From Stemphylium vesicarium (Eukaryota > Ascomycota > Dothideomycetes > Pleosporales > Pleosporaceae), in the NCBI GenBank assembly GCA_004380135.1, contig QXCR01000336.1:1-14787 (forward strand): a DNA stretch of 14,787 bases, given 5' to 3'. Both the position numbers and the translations under genes were made by a program. The notes beneath the pieces were generated by a model. That model was not told the origin of the DNA, did not search any database, and was given only the letters and a program-made list of their open reading frames with translations. Shown one piece after another: positions 1 through 8,900 of this stretch; within the stretch, counting starts at the first letter, position 1; every line of letters starts with the position of its first letter.

Positions 1-1
1 A

Positions 2-814
2 GCAGTCCCACTTGTGGAGAACTCTCTAGGCCAGTCGGAAGAGGAGACGGATCACCAGCGTACTCAGCTGTACCAGCAGCTAGTCGGATCGCTGGCGTAC
101 ATCTCGACGTTTACGAGACCTGATGTGGCACGAGCACACTCAGTACTAGCACGGCATCTCCAGAATCCTGGCCAGAAGCATGTATCGGCGGTGAAGCATG
201 TATGGAGATACCTGTACGGAACAAGAAACCTGGCGATCAGAGCCAGCCGGCAGACAGCTAAGAACTCATCCTATGTCTGGGACAAGTCTCTTTTTTATGG
301 AGCATCTAATACAGCGTTTACTAATAATATAGAAAGTCATTAATCGTCTTATAGATACTTATTTAAGCTATATAGGATGCCTATTAACTAGAAGGCTACC
401 TAATAGAGATTAGTTACGAAATCAATAACTAAAGCTAAGCTAATCGCACTATTAGTAACTAGAGGAGAGATAGAGTAGTAGACCCACATTTTCTAGTATA
501 TTAAGTTCGACCTAGAGATCTAACTAACGATCTACTATAATAATAAGTAAATAGTTAGAATTATTAAGAAGAAAGACAAACGGCTTTATACAAAGCTAAG
601 GTATATAGACACCTATTAGATATAGGTAAGGTAGGAGGTTTAGGAGGGATAACTTAATATAGAGTGGTGCCCTATAGTAGAGATGCCTGTAGACAGACTT
701 ATAAAGTCCCTTATAAGGTAGAAATACGCTAAGTTTATAAGGCAGCTTAGGCTTAAAAACGTTCGCTAGCTCCTTACTACTTATAACAATTCACTAGAAC
801 TAGCAGAGCTATAG
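2..814 (+). pseudogene. Ty1/copia pol, RT C-terminus and RNase H (RIP-damaged)
   Basis: The open part (2-340) has the copia signature YQQLVGSLAY, then TRPDVA and the HVWRYLYGT block that closes the reverse transcriptase. The frame is open to the window edge; the GTG at 14 is not a real start. From 341 the same frame continues as RNase H through many TAA/TAG codons, ending in the family's typical tail near 811. All three RNase H acids appear lost by G-to-A changes: the first Asp is Asn at 308-310, the Glu of the T-E-A-E-type block is Lys, and the Asp of the Y-C-D-N-type block is Asn. The first ~330 bases look hardly mutated, whereas 341-840 are strongly RIPed. The enzyme would have copied element RNA into DNA; this copy is dead. 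Confidence 0.88.
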
Positions 815-850
815 TAGTAGTACTAGCTAGCTTTGTTAATTACGGCAGCT

Positions 851-859
851 GGGGGGGAG
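851..859 (+). promoter_or_regulatory. Polypurine tract of the copia element
   Basis: Seven G followed by AG lie directly before the TG that opens the LTR. This is the usual place of the plus-strand DNA primer in LTR retrotransposons. Confidence 0.8.
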
Positions 860-993
860 TGCAACGGTTTGGGCCGTGCCCAGATCCACTCTAGTACGAG
901 TTAGGATAGCTCATGTACGGTCATCTATATATGTAGCTCAGCCCACCTCAGATAGTCAATTCAGCGCAGTCCTCCCCCTCTCACACCGTTACA
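860..993 (+). repeat. Copia 3' LTR, 134 bp
   Basis: It begins TGCAACGG and ends CCGTTACA; these ends are inverted repeats with one mismatch in eight. It follows the polypurine tract directly and is followed by gypsy-coding sequence. The LTR keeps many CA and TG dinucleotides, in contrast to the RIPed RNase H region before it. Short LTRs of this size are common in fungal copia elements. Confidence 0.85.
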
Positions 994-1320
994 GAAAAGC
1001 GCTAAGTACACTGTGATTAAGGTGGTTAATAGTTATTTAGTTAAACTAGACACCCCACTAGGTCACTACCCTATTTTCCACGTTAACTAACTTCGCTCTA
1101 CTAGCATAGACCCGCTACTAAGTTAAGCATAAGATAACTACTAGCTACTACTACTATAAGTAGACGGGGAGGAGGAGTACGTCGTAGAGGATATTGTCGC
1201 TAAGCAGCTTAAGCGCTAGGGGCGTAGATAGAAGCTATACTATAATATTAAGTAGAAAGAGTACTACTAAACGTCCCTTAAACTAGTAGAACTACTAGAG
1301 GAGATAGAAGCGCTAAAATA
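994..1320 (+). pseudogene. Gypsy B pol: integrase C-terminus and chromodomain
   Basis: In the frame of 1019 the reading gives the typical end of fungal gypsy integrase: a V-K-L-D-T-P block near 1040 and an I-F-H-V-N block near 1075. A chromodomain follows from about 1172: the E-Y-V-V-E-D-I start, then a Y-Y-N-I-K block and a T-S-L block where the family has V-K-W-K-G-Y and T-W-E-P. Gln and Trp positions are TAG or TAA. In chromoviruses this domain steers integration to marked chromatin; here it is a relic. The register is clear despite about ten stops. Confidence 0.8.
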
Positions 1321-1399
1321 GTAGTTAACCTATATAAAGGGCCTTTAGGATAGTAAGAGACGCTTACTAAAGTATTTTTAGTAGATTCTACCTTTAAGT

Positions 1400-1416
1400 A
1401 GAGGGGAGAAAGAGGG
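1400..1416 (+). promoter_or_regulatory. Polypurine tract of gypsy B
   Basis: A purine run (GAGGGGAGAAAGAGGG) ends right where the LTR starts. Its place between the chromodomain ORF and the LTR fits the plus-strand primer site. Confidence 0.65.
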
Positions 1417-1666
1417 TATTATAATAGGCTAAAGTCTAATTAGCTTATTCCTTAATAGGATCTTAGTTACGTACGCAGGGCGCACTATTTACAAAATCTA
1501 GGTGAGCCGCTAGACACCTAGATTCTATACTAGCGCGCTAGTAAAATAATATCCTAAGCCGCCGCCCCTAAATGACCTTTAGAGTGTAGCTATCCTTAGT
1601 TCCTTTCTCTATCGAATACAATCTTAGTATACCTGTGCGATAGCTCTCCGAGCGTAGCCCCTTACA
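1417..1666 (+). repeat. 3' LTR of gypsy B, about 250 bp
   Basis: It starts TATTATAATAGG (TG changed to TA by RIP) directly after the polypurine tract and ends CCCCTTACA. The right end is fixed by the junction: at 1667 the sequence turns into the reverse complement of the RT gene of gypsy A. There is no second copy in the window, so the left end rests on the tract and on likeness to the LTR start of element C. The last nine bases equal the LTR end of C. Confidence 0.7.
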
Positions 1667-2538
1667 TTTCTCTAGCTTAAGTTATAGGTTAAACTAGTCT
1701 AGGTACCTTAGTACTATATAGATATATTTAATACATTCTTCTTTATTTTTAGAGTAGATAAAGATATCGTCTAAGCATATAATAATAAAAATATCTAAGT
1801 AAGCTCTTAATACGTTATTAATAAGTTTCTAAAATATTACTAGGGCGTTTATAAGTCTAAAAGGTATAATAGTATATTTATAATATCTATATCTTATTTA
1901 GAACGCTATCTTCTATTCTTTACCTTTCTTTATTTTAATAAGATAGTATCTATCTTATAGATCTATTACTATAAAGATTCTTACTTAAGATAATTAATTC
2001 TAAAGTTCTATAATATTTAGTAGTAAGTATTAATTCTTTACTATAATATTATTAAGCTTATAATAGTCTACGTATATTCTTAGTAGTCTCTTCTTCTTTA
2101 GTATAAAGAGTATTAGGAATCTTACTAATAAATTAAAGAGTCTAATATAGCTCTTCTTTAAGTCTTTATCTAGCTACTTTCTTAGTACTTTAAGTTCTAT
2201 CTCTAATAGTTAATATATTAGTCTAAAAAATAGAGTTTTTCTTTCTTCTAGAATAATTTTATAATCTTAGAGTTAATACTTTAGTAAGGCTTTACTATCT
2301 ATTACTTCTATAAAGAGGTACTTAAATTCTTTATACTCTTTTAAGATATTAGAAGTTATATATTTCTCTAAAACTCTAACTTTATAATCTAGAGATATCT
2401 TACTAATATCTATTAATTTAAACTCTTATATTTTAAGGCTATTCTTATATAAGGTTCGCTATCCTTTAGTAATATTATAAACTTTTCTCTTATCTACTAT
2501 TAAAATTAGTTAATATAGGCTAGCTTATAGTTGCGTCT
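1667..2538 (-). pseudogene. Gypsy A-prime pol fragment: reverse transcriptase
   Basis: This is an inverted copy of 12627-13612 in element A, without the D1 insertion there; its length is 872 versus 874 bases. On the minus strand it reads as the pre-RT linker and RT palm. The catalytic block reads C-L-D-D (minus strand, near 1765), so both aspartates are kept, whereas element A has Y-L-D-N. It is densely filled with TAA/TAG. Both ends are insertion junctions: element B on the left and the start of element A on the right. Protease, RNase H and integrase of this copy are not in the window. Confidence 0.85.
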
Positions 2539-2693
2539 TGTCACGGTAACCACCGTGGTTCCCTTAACACCTGAACGCTCTACAACGCCGGGTGCTCCGT
2601 AAGCACCTGGATTCTGCTAATTGGCTAGCCAAGCCCAAGCGCCATACGCACGGGCCTTACACATATTGTTACGACCCGAAGTCAAAACGCTTA

Positions 2694-2726
2694 CGACCAC
2701 GCCGCAACCACGCCGCAACCACGCCG
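2694..2726 (+). repeat. Three tandem 11-bp units
   Basis: The unit CAACCACGCCG occurs at 2694-2704 (one mismatch), 2705-2715 and 2716-2726. It keeps its CA dinucleotides, so it has escaped RIP. Function is unknown; within a possible LTR it could be a repeated promoter element. Confidence 0.85.
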
Positions 2727-2774
2727 CACGAGCAAGACCAGGATAGCGATCCTGCAAAACGCTGATTGTCAGTA

Positions 2775-2784
2775 GTCACGTGAC
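2775..2784. promoter_or_regulatory. Perfect palindrome with CACGTG core
   Basis: GTCACGTGAC is a perfect 10-bp palindrome. CACGTG is the E-box bound by fungal bHLH factors, so it may be an enhancer site of the surrounding LTR-like region. Chance occurrence cannot be excluded. Confidence 0.35.
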
Positions 2785-2801
2785 CGATCACTGCGCTAAG
2801 G

Positions 2802-2884
2802 ACTATCGCTAGGAGCGCTTATGACTACCGCAACTATCGCTAGAAGTGCTTACGACTATTATAACTATCGCTAGGAGTTATACC
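2802..2884 (+). repeat. 31-bp tandem repeat cut by the hAT MITE
   Basis: Units begin ACTATCGCTAG at 2802, 2833 and 2864, with a spacing of exactly 31 bases. The third unit is broken by the MITE at 2885, and weak repeat-like sequence continues after 3356. Units 1 and 2 differ mostly by transitions, and RIP damage rises from left to right. Confidence 0.75.
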
Positions 2885-2895
2885 TAGGCTGGCAA

Positions 2896-3045
2896 ATGGG
2901 TTGGGGCAACCGCGGGCTAGGTTGGGGTTGGGTCATGGGCTGCAAGGACCAGAGTCGGGGTTGGGTCGGGGGTACACCGGCCCGGGTCGGGGTTGGGGTG
3001 GGGCCACTCTAGCACGGGGCTGGGCCGGGTTGGGGTTGGGTCATC
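2896..3045 (+). repeat. G-rich subterminal array in the MITE
   Basis: Many runs of three to five G are separated by TT, TC or short spacers, mostly as GGTTGGGGTTGGG units. In hAT elements such subterminal repeats often bind the transposase. The density of G runs also fits intrastrand G-quadruplex formation. Confidence 0.7.
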
Positions 3046-3181
3046 TCGTTCTCCTCTAAAAAAGTCGCTTATATAGAGCTTCTACATTATCATAGTTATT
3101 TATTACAACTCCTGTATATATAGCTTTATTATAATGCGCAGGCAGCGCAGCTATCTAAATTTGTAGCTATTTTCGACTAAC

Positions 3182-3295
3182 TTAACCCTAACCCCTACTA
3201 TGGCCTAGCCTATACCTAGCCCTAATTAAGGCTAACCTAACCCTGCCTCTATGCTATTACTAATCACCTTAGGTTGGTGTTGGGTTGGGTTAGGG
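3182..3295. repeat. Telomere-like motifs in the MITE right half
   Basis: CCCTAACCC-type sequence lies at 3182-3195, with CCCTAATTAAGGCTAACCT-like derivatives after it, and GGGTTAGGG at 3287-3295. They resemble the TTAGGG telomere repeat of filamentous fungi but are few and irregular. They are more likely members of the subterminal repeat family than a captured telomere. Confidence 0.5.
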
Positions 3296-3356
3296 CCGCT
3301 GCCAAGACGACCCAACCCCAACCCAACCTAGACCCATTTGCCAGTCTAGTTATACC

Positions 3357-3549
3357 CTACTATTATTAGGAGTTACTATAACTATTATATAAGTATATAG
3401 CTACTAGATAGCGCACTCTTATAGTTGCTATATTTAACTTTAAAATCTAAGAATTAGTACTTAATTCTTAAACTCTTAAGTTATTTATTAATCTTTATAT
3501 TATACTTAACTTATCTCGTCTATTACGCGCCTAGTTTATTTCTAAGAAC
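3357..3549 (+). other. RIPed leader between MITE and gag of element A
   Basis: This is AT-rich sequence with no recognisable ORF. It probably holds the end of the 5' LTR, the primer binding site and the untranslated leader of gypsy A. CA and TG are so depleted that I cannot place the LTR end or a tRNA-complementary site. Confidence 0.4.
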
Positions 3550-4432
3550 TAATCTTAGGACCCTCTAAGAATAGACCTTTACACTTTAAATACCCTTAAA
3601 ATAAGTAACGTAGTAATAGATATCCTAGATACGACTATAGATACTACCTATACCTTAGTACGTAGTAATAAGCCTAACTTATATTATAGCGACTATAGTA
3701 AGCTTAAAGCTTAGCTACTCTAAGTTAATAGATATCTCTATATTAAAGGAAATAGGATTAATAACGATAATAAAGTTGTATAGGCCACTACCTTTCTTTA
3801 TAGCGACGTAGAGAAGTGGGCTAACTCTATCTTACGCTAATATATAGATAATAACGTTAATAACTAAAATAATATTAACCTTATTAATAACTAGGACGCC
3901 TTTAAAGCTAAGATAAAAGAAGTCTTTTTACTCTTTAAGGAATTAGTAGTTATAGAATAGAAGATTTAGAGGCTTAGATAGACTAGATCTACTACTAACT
4001 ATACGACTAAGTTCTAATAATACTCTATAGTTATTAACTAGAATAATAACGCTTTAATGCAGATATACTAATAAGGTCTTAAGCTAACTATACGTAAGGA
4101 ACTTATACGAAGTAGATCTAACCTTAATATACTTAATAAACTTATAAATAAAGCTATTTAAATTAATAATAAGTTATATAAGTTTATACTAGAGAAAAGA
4201 CTATTTAACTAAAGAACCCGTATCTAAGGGCCTATAAATAACTAACTAAGATACTAGCCTTAACGTTTGTACCTAAACTAAGGACGTTAGCGAAGCTACG
4301 CATCTCAAGTCTCTAGTGTATACGCCACGAACGGCTATAAGTCTATGCACCTCGATAATATTAATAAGAGACTAGGTTAGCTAAAGTTTTAGCGTGATAA
4401 GAGTAAGAAGCTAATTACTTACTATACCTATA
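3550..4432 (+). pseudogene. Gypsy A gag, 5' part
   Basis: In the frame of 3691 the reading shows the retrotransposon gag fold: a D-Y-S-K-L-K-A start, an E-K-W-A-N block near 3810, an A-F-K-A-K-I-K-E-V-F block near 3900, the L-R-x-T-R-S-T-T-N-Y-T block near 3975 and the N-K-L-Y-K-F tail near 4170. Stops are TAA or TAG at expected Gln and Trp sites. The product would be the capsid protein of the virus-like particle. The start codon is not clear. At the right end the first two zinc-ligand codons read Tyr (4420-4422, 4429-4431), and gypsy C is inserted right there. Bases 4300-4350 are less mutated than the rest. Confidence 0.85.
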
Positions 4433-4664
4433 TGTAAGGGGCAGTTATAGGCAATAGTATTTGCTTCACACTGCAATAGAATAGTGGGGGATGGCTCTAT
4501 ATTACTATACTAGATAGGGGGTAGTAAGAAGAATAATTCTTGCCTCTCTTCCTTTACGCGAAGCGTAGGTTAAAAGTAGGTATCTTTACTAAGGCGCGAG
4601 TATAAGAAGTAAATATATTAGGACTAAATACGCCTAACTATAGGCCTTTAGCCTAAGTATTATA
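4433..4664 (-). repeat. 3' LTR of gypsy C (left copy)
   Basis: It is 232 bp, starting TGTAAGGGG and ending TATTATA on the plus strand; the equivalent end of the right copy is TGTTACA. By hand alignment it differs from the right copy at about 37 sites, all transitions, with no indel. In its first 70 bases this copy holds the G/C state at every difference; after about base 95 it holds the A/T state at every difference. Confidence 0.92.
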
Positions 4665-4667
4665 AAG

Positions 4668-4678
4668 CCTCCTCCTCT
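4668..4678 (-). promoter_or_regulatory. Polypurine tract of gypsy C
   Basis: On the minus strand AGAGGAGGAGG lies four bases before the 3' LTR. This is the expected plus-strand primer position and confirms the orientation of the element. Confidence 0.7.
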
Positions 4679-4681
4679 AAA

Positions 4682-5022
4682 CTAGCGTTCTTAATAGTTC
4701 TAGCCTTAATAAAAACCTAAAAACCCTCAAGGGGAGAAATAGGAAAAGAGTGTCCAGATACTGTCCGTCTATCGCGCGTCGCACGTGCGCCGCAGCGGTG
4801 CGCTGCCGCTGCAACCACTATTGCGCGCGTCCCCGGTTTGTTTGGGATGATGTTATAGTGAATGCGGATTTAAGAGGTAACGAACGCTATTTACGTTATT
4901 ATAATAAGTGCTAAATATTATTTACTTTACTCCTTTAGGTCGCCCGCTTTATTATTATAGTAAGTGCAGATAGTTGTTTACTAATTTTGTCGTAGTGACC
5001 GTTTATTATATTATTATAATAG
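4682..5022. other. Noncoding part of gypsy C with a GC-rich RIP-free island
   Basis: No frame stands out. Bases 4752-4860 form a CpG-rich island that keeps CA and TG, with a GCAGCG/CGCTGC hairpin near 4792. It then passes into strongly AT-rich sequence up to 5022. It lies upstream of the plus-strand ORF and could hold its former promoter; this is only a guess from position. Confidence 0.4.
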
Positions 5023-5770
5023 AAACTTTTTATTCTCACTCTCTTATTTAATACTACCGTAATAATACTATTACACTCCTCTAACGCATCTTTAGCGCAC
5101 GCTATACTCTTTACTATAGTTTATTATCTAAATCCTAAGTATATTAAGAAATCCCACTTGCGTAGTACTCGCCTATTCGCGTTTAGCGACCTCGAAAAGC
5201 GCGCCAATTAGGTCGCTTTAGTTGCGACCTATACGCGCTGCGCTTAGAGCGTTATTAAGTAGAAGAAGATATGCGAGAAGTCGGAACATCGCCGCTATAA
5301 GCATTACTCTACTAGTAATTAGGGTAGATATACTTTAGTAAGTAATTAAGGTATTCTATAAGCGCTGCGCCTTAGCTAATCTAAATAGGTGCCTACTAAG
5401 ATGAACGGCCGCCTTAATCGCCTATACTAGCTTCGCGCTTAGTACGACGCTGCTATTAATGCCGCTAAAAAGCCTAAGACTAACACTAGTGTAATTACTA
5501 CTAGCGTTAAGCTTACGCGTTACTAGTACTAATTTAATCTAGAGCTTACGAACCGCTACCGCGTCGCTACCTATTCTAAGACTCCTTTTAGGGTTCCTAC
5601 TTAAGTTCTAGTAACTTTACCTTAGTACTTAAGTCTAATTCTAGTTAAGTAGCGTAAAATTATAGCCGCTTTAGAGTAGCTAGTAGCTTATACTATAAGA
5701 ATAGTACGCGCTTATTAATCTTTTAATATTTTTCTTTTACTAATATTTCTCTAGGGTGGTAGTATAGGAG

Positions 5771-5811
<41 letters not shown>

Positions 5812-5886
5812 GATAATAAGTCCCTCCCGCCTCTAAGTAGTAAGGAGCGGGTAGACGAGGATAAAGGCAAGAATAGTAGTAATTAA
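5023..5886 (+). pseudogene. Extra antisense ORF in gypsy C (cysteine motif, coiled coil, poly-Asn)
   Basis: One frame (codon at 5131) can be followed for about 285 codons. Its roughly 18 internal stops are TAA or TAG, never TGA, and it ends in a TAA at 5884-5886. Around 5230-5307 there is a spaced motif: C-x2-C-x10-C-x7-C-x2-C, if three Tyr codons (5230, 5296, 5305) were once Cys; two Cys (5239, 5272) remain. A basic, alanine-rich stretch near 5400-5480 could form a coiled coil. A run of about 13 Asn (5773 on) and an acidic tail follow. The frame runs opposite to pol and meets it tail to tail. I do not know its function; cysteine motifs of this kind suggest zinc binding. It may be an accessory gene of the element or a captured or inserted gene. 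Confidence 0.6.
5771..5810 (+). repeat. ATA/AAT trinucleotide microsatellite
   Basis: About 13 perfect units of AAT form a 40-base tract, followed by imperfect units up to 5820. It is in frame with the plus-strand ORF and would code for asparagine. Confidence 0.95.
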
Positions 5887-5990
5887 GAGGGGTTTATTTT
5901 TTATCTTTTTCTATATACGTAGATACCTTAAGTCCTATATAGTAAATATGCGCCTTAAGTGCGCTATAAATAAGTTTCTTATAATCTTTT
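5887..5990. other. Gap between convergent ORFs in gypsy C
   Basis: The plus-strand ORF ends at 5886 and the minus-strand pol frame fades out near 5990 after the chromodomain. The interval is T-rich on the plus strand; poly(A) or terminator signals are possible but none is distinct. Confidence 0.35.
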
Positions 5991-8900
5991 CTATTACTTC
6001 TTTTACTATAAGCTTTATATCTTTTTAAAGTCTTAGACTAGTTTCTCTATATCTTTAAAATTAGAAGCTAGAGTCTAAGTATTCTAAGATTTATTATATT
6101 CTTTTTATCTTAACTAGTATTATAATTAGCTCTTTCTAATTTATTTTCTAAGAATTTTTTCTACTTTCTAGACTTCTTTACCTTCTATAGTAACCTCTAG
6201 TAGTTAGATATTATTATTATAGTTATCCCTAGAATTCTATTATTCTAGAAGGGATACGTAGAATATATTATAAATGCGATAGTTAGATAGTAAAAGTAGG
6301 TGGTATACCTACGTTCTAACTACGCTTTATATCTAAAATAGCCTAATAAACTTACTAGAAAGCTTTTTACTAAATTAATAGGCTAAGTTAATATATTTTA
6401 TACTAAGAAGCACAAGATCTCTCTTATAAAAAACTTCTAGTTTATATTTCTTATTATAGTATTAGCTTTAATACTCTTATACTCTCTATAGGTGTTCCCG
6501 TGCTGATGCGCGTGCGTCGTGCATGCGCTGAATTCTATCGACTGCGTCTAGCATCTCCCCCTCTTGCCTGCTATCCTTAGGAGGCGTAGAGAGTAAGGGG
6601 TGCTTACTATATACTAAGTAAAATAGTATCGCTTTTATTAATTCGTGAATTAAATTATTATAAGTAAACTATACTATTACTAATAATAAAATCTAGTTAT
6701 CTTACTTATCTAAAGTAAATATCCTAAGGTATTATTCTATAGTCTAGTTCTAGCGCTTAGTTTATCTATCTATTTATAGATAGAAGGCTATACTAAGCTT
6801 ACGCTTTACCTATAGTTAGTAGTAGATTTCTATCTAAAATACTAAGGTAAAGACTAAACTATAGTTTAATATAATACCTTTTTAGATTCTATACTATAAG
6901 ATAACCTAATTAAAATAGGATTTAGTAAATTACTTCGCGTTCTAGGTCTTTAAAGTAAGTATATAGATTACTATCTTTAAGAAGTAGTTAACTATTATAA
7001 GTACTATATTAAAGACGTAATCTAAGCTATCCTTTGCTAGTAGTAACCCTATAATAAAATTAAGAGTAATTTTCTTAAAGGTATTCTTTAGGATTGGTAG
7101 TAGTGATAGCTTGCCATATTTGCTGTGCCGTGGAGCTTTGCTCCTTTAATATACAGCACACGTCCTCACGTATTCCTAGACATTATAGCTAAGCGATAGC
7201 TAATAATATAGCCTACTAATAAGCTTAAGCGTCCTACGTGCGCTAAAATAGCCTGCTATGCGCGTGTTATAGTTCTAGGATAAAATCTCCTACCTAATAG
7301 CTAGTTCCTCTAGAACATAAATCCTGCTATTATATCTTAGGACTTCCTTTTCGTCAATGCGCTAAACTGGCGCATCTCTGCTACTTTAAGTGCGTATTAC
7401 TCGCTTAGAGTCCGCAACCCGCTACTAGGCAAAGGCGTCCCTTTACTTTAACTAGAGCAGAACATCTATTAGAGCTTCTAACTCTACTAGCATAGGTTCG
7501 CTACTAACTAGTACCCTAGCTAGTAAGCGTAGCACGCATGGTATGCATCCTATAGCGCTAGTAGTAGGGACCTTCACGGCTCTGCAAACGTTAGCTACGT
7601 GCATCTTACACGCGCCCACTAGACTAAGCCCAGGTGTGGATCCTCTCGCTCTACTATACTCTACTCTTACTAGAAGTTTATTCTATAGAGTAGGCAATAA
7701 CTAAGTTAGAGATAGATTTTCCTACTTATAATCCGCTCTTCTAGAGGGGCTATCTATAAGGTTAGTATTTCCTAGATAGTACTTTATCTTAAAATTAAAA
7801 GCTTCTAGATATAGAGCTTAGCATACTTAACGTAGATTAAGCTTCTATACTACGCGGATTAAGCGTAGATTATTATAATTAGTTAAAACTTAAATAGTAT
7901 GCTGTGCACCCTCTAGGTAGTGCCGCTACTACTTAAAGCTATATATAATAGCTAGTAGTTCTAGGTCGTATATCTTATAATTTAACTCCGCATTCTAAAG
8001 TTTCCTTAAAATAAAAGCGACTAGGTGCTACTTATTATCTTTAAATAACTATAATAGTATACCTAAGATAGTAAACGTAGAAGCATCCGTCTTAATACGG
8101 ATTAGAAGTGTCTTATTAAAATAGCGTATAATAGGCGCATATATAAAGCGGTTCTTTAGCCTTATAAAAGAAGTATCTATAGCCTTATTCTAATAGAATG
8201 CTTATTTCCCCTTAAGGATATCTATAAGGGGTGCTATTTCTATAGCGTAATACTTAATAAAGCGTTAATAGAAGTTCGCAAAGTCTAAAAAGGACTATAG
8301 CTTCTTAGTATTAGTAGGTATTAGCTATTATATAATAGTCTTAACGCGCGTAGGATTAGCGCGTACGCCTTACCTTATAATAATAAACTCTAGAAAATGC
8401 ACCTCGCTAGCCGCAAAAGTGCATTTCTTTAGGTTTACAAATAACTTAGCTTCTCTTAGTAATTATAGTATAGCGCGTACTGCGCGCTAGTGTAGCGCAA
8501 TATCGTCTTCGTGGGTATATATAAGTATGTTATCTAGATATACCACATATATATGATCTAAATGCCTACTTAGGGCCCTATTAATATAGGCTTAAAAGCT
8601 TACTAGAGCGTTAGTAAGCCTAAAAGATATAACTAAGTACTTAAAATGCCTATATTAGATTTAAAAAGCTATTTTCTACTTATCTTCTAATTTAATTTAT
8701 ATACGATAGTAGGCGTTCTTAAGATTAAGAGTTATATAGTATTATGCGCCTAATAGGCGGTCTAACGTCTCCCTAATAAGTAATAGTAGGTAATAATCTT
8801 TTATAGTAATAGAGTTTAAGCCGTAATAATTTATATAAAGACGAAGTATACTATCCTTCTTTAGTATAAAGATAATTAGTGCGCTAGTAGGGCTTATACT

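Larger units (their letters stand above)
1..993 (+). mobile_element. Ty1/copia retrotransposon, 3' part
   Basis: The order is RT tail, RNase H, polypurine tract, then a short LTR that starts TG and ends CA, which is the copia gene order (RNase H last, no integrase after RT). The 5' part lies outside the window. Sequence directly after the LTR (994 on) reads as the integrase C-terminus of a Ty3/gypsy element, so the copia element appears to have inserted into gypsy element B. The expected 5-bp target copy would be GAAAA at 994-998, but the partner copy is off-window. Confidence 0.85.
994..1666 (+). mobile_element. Ty3/gypsy element B, 3' part (chromovirus type)
   Basis: It comprises the integrase tail, a chromodomain, a polypurine tract and a 3' LTR. 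The left part is cut by the copia insertion and lies outside the window. On the right the element ends at the CA at 1666, where minus-strand gypsy A-prime sequence begins, so B was inserted into A-prime. The target copy would be TTTCT (1667-1671). Confidence 0.8.
2539..2876 (+). repeat. Possible 5' LTR or leader of gypsy A, GC-rich
   Basis: It starts TGTCACGG exactly where the A-prime homology breaks off, as expected for an LTR start; TSD candidate CGTCT (2534-2538). It is GC-rich and little RIPed up to about 2830. It holds two perfect hairpins (CACGGT/ACCGTG near 2543 and GGTGCT/AGCACC near 2592), an 11-bp tandem repeat, a CACGTG palindrome and a 31-bp repeat. I cannot find the LTR end or a primer binding site. 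It could instead be a separate short element (for example 2539 to about 2664) followed by the true LTR of A. Confidence 0.4.
2885..3348. mobile_element. Non-autonomous hAT-type MITE, 464 bp
   Basis: The terminal inverted repeats are 17 bp with one mismatch (TAGGCTGGCAAATGGGT at 2885-2901; its inverse at 3332-3348). They are flanked by a perfect 8-bp target duplication GTTATACC at 2877-2884 and 3349-3356, the size typical of hAT transposases. No transposase is encoded. The subterminal parts hold many GGTTGGGG-like units on the plus strand in the left half and their inverse in the right half, so the element is one large imperfect inverted repeat. The core (3051-3180) is AT-rich and partly RIPed. 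Confidence 0.9.

Noticed and set aside
14..343. Separate 109-codon gene starting with GTG at 14
   Set aside because: The frame is open to the window edge and is the middle of copia pol; GTG is not a usual eukaryotic start, and the stop at 341 comes from RIP within the gene.
2669..2790. CRISPR-like array from the 11-bp repeats
   Set aside because: The units are directly adjacent without spacers and the context is eukaryotic repeat DNA.
3182..3295. Internal telomere tract
   Set aside because: There are only one or two TTAGGG-like units, lying within the hAT element and in line with its own subterminal repeats.
4752..6560. Another transposon inserted in gypsy C between the GC islands at 4752 and 6560
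   Set aside because: The pol register runs through the right island (integrase tail, GPY/F, chromodomain) without a break, and no inverted ends or target copies were found. A smaller insertion limited to 4682-5900 is not excluded.
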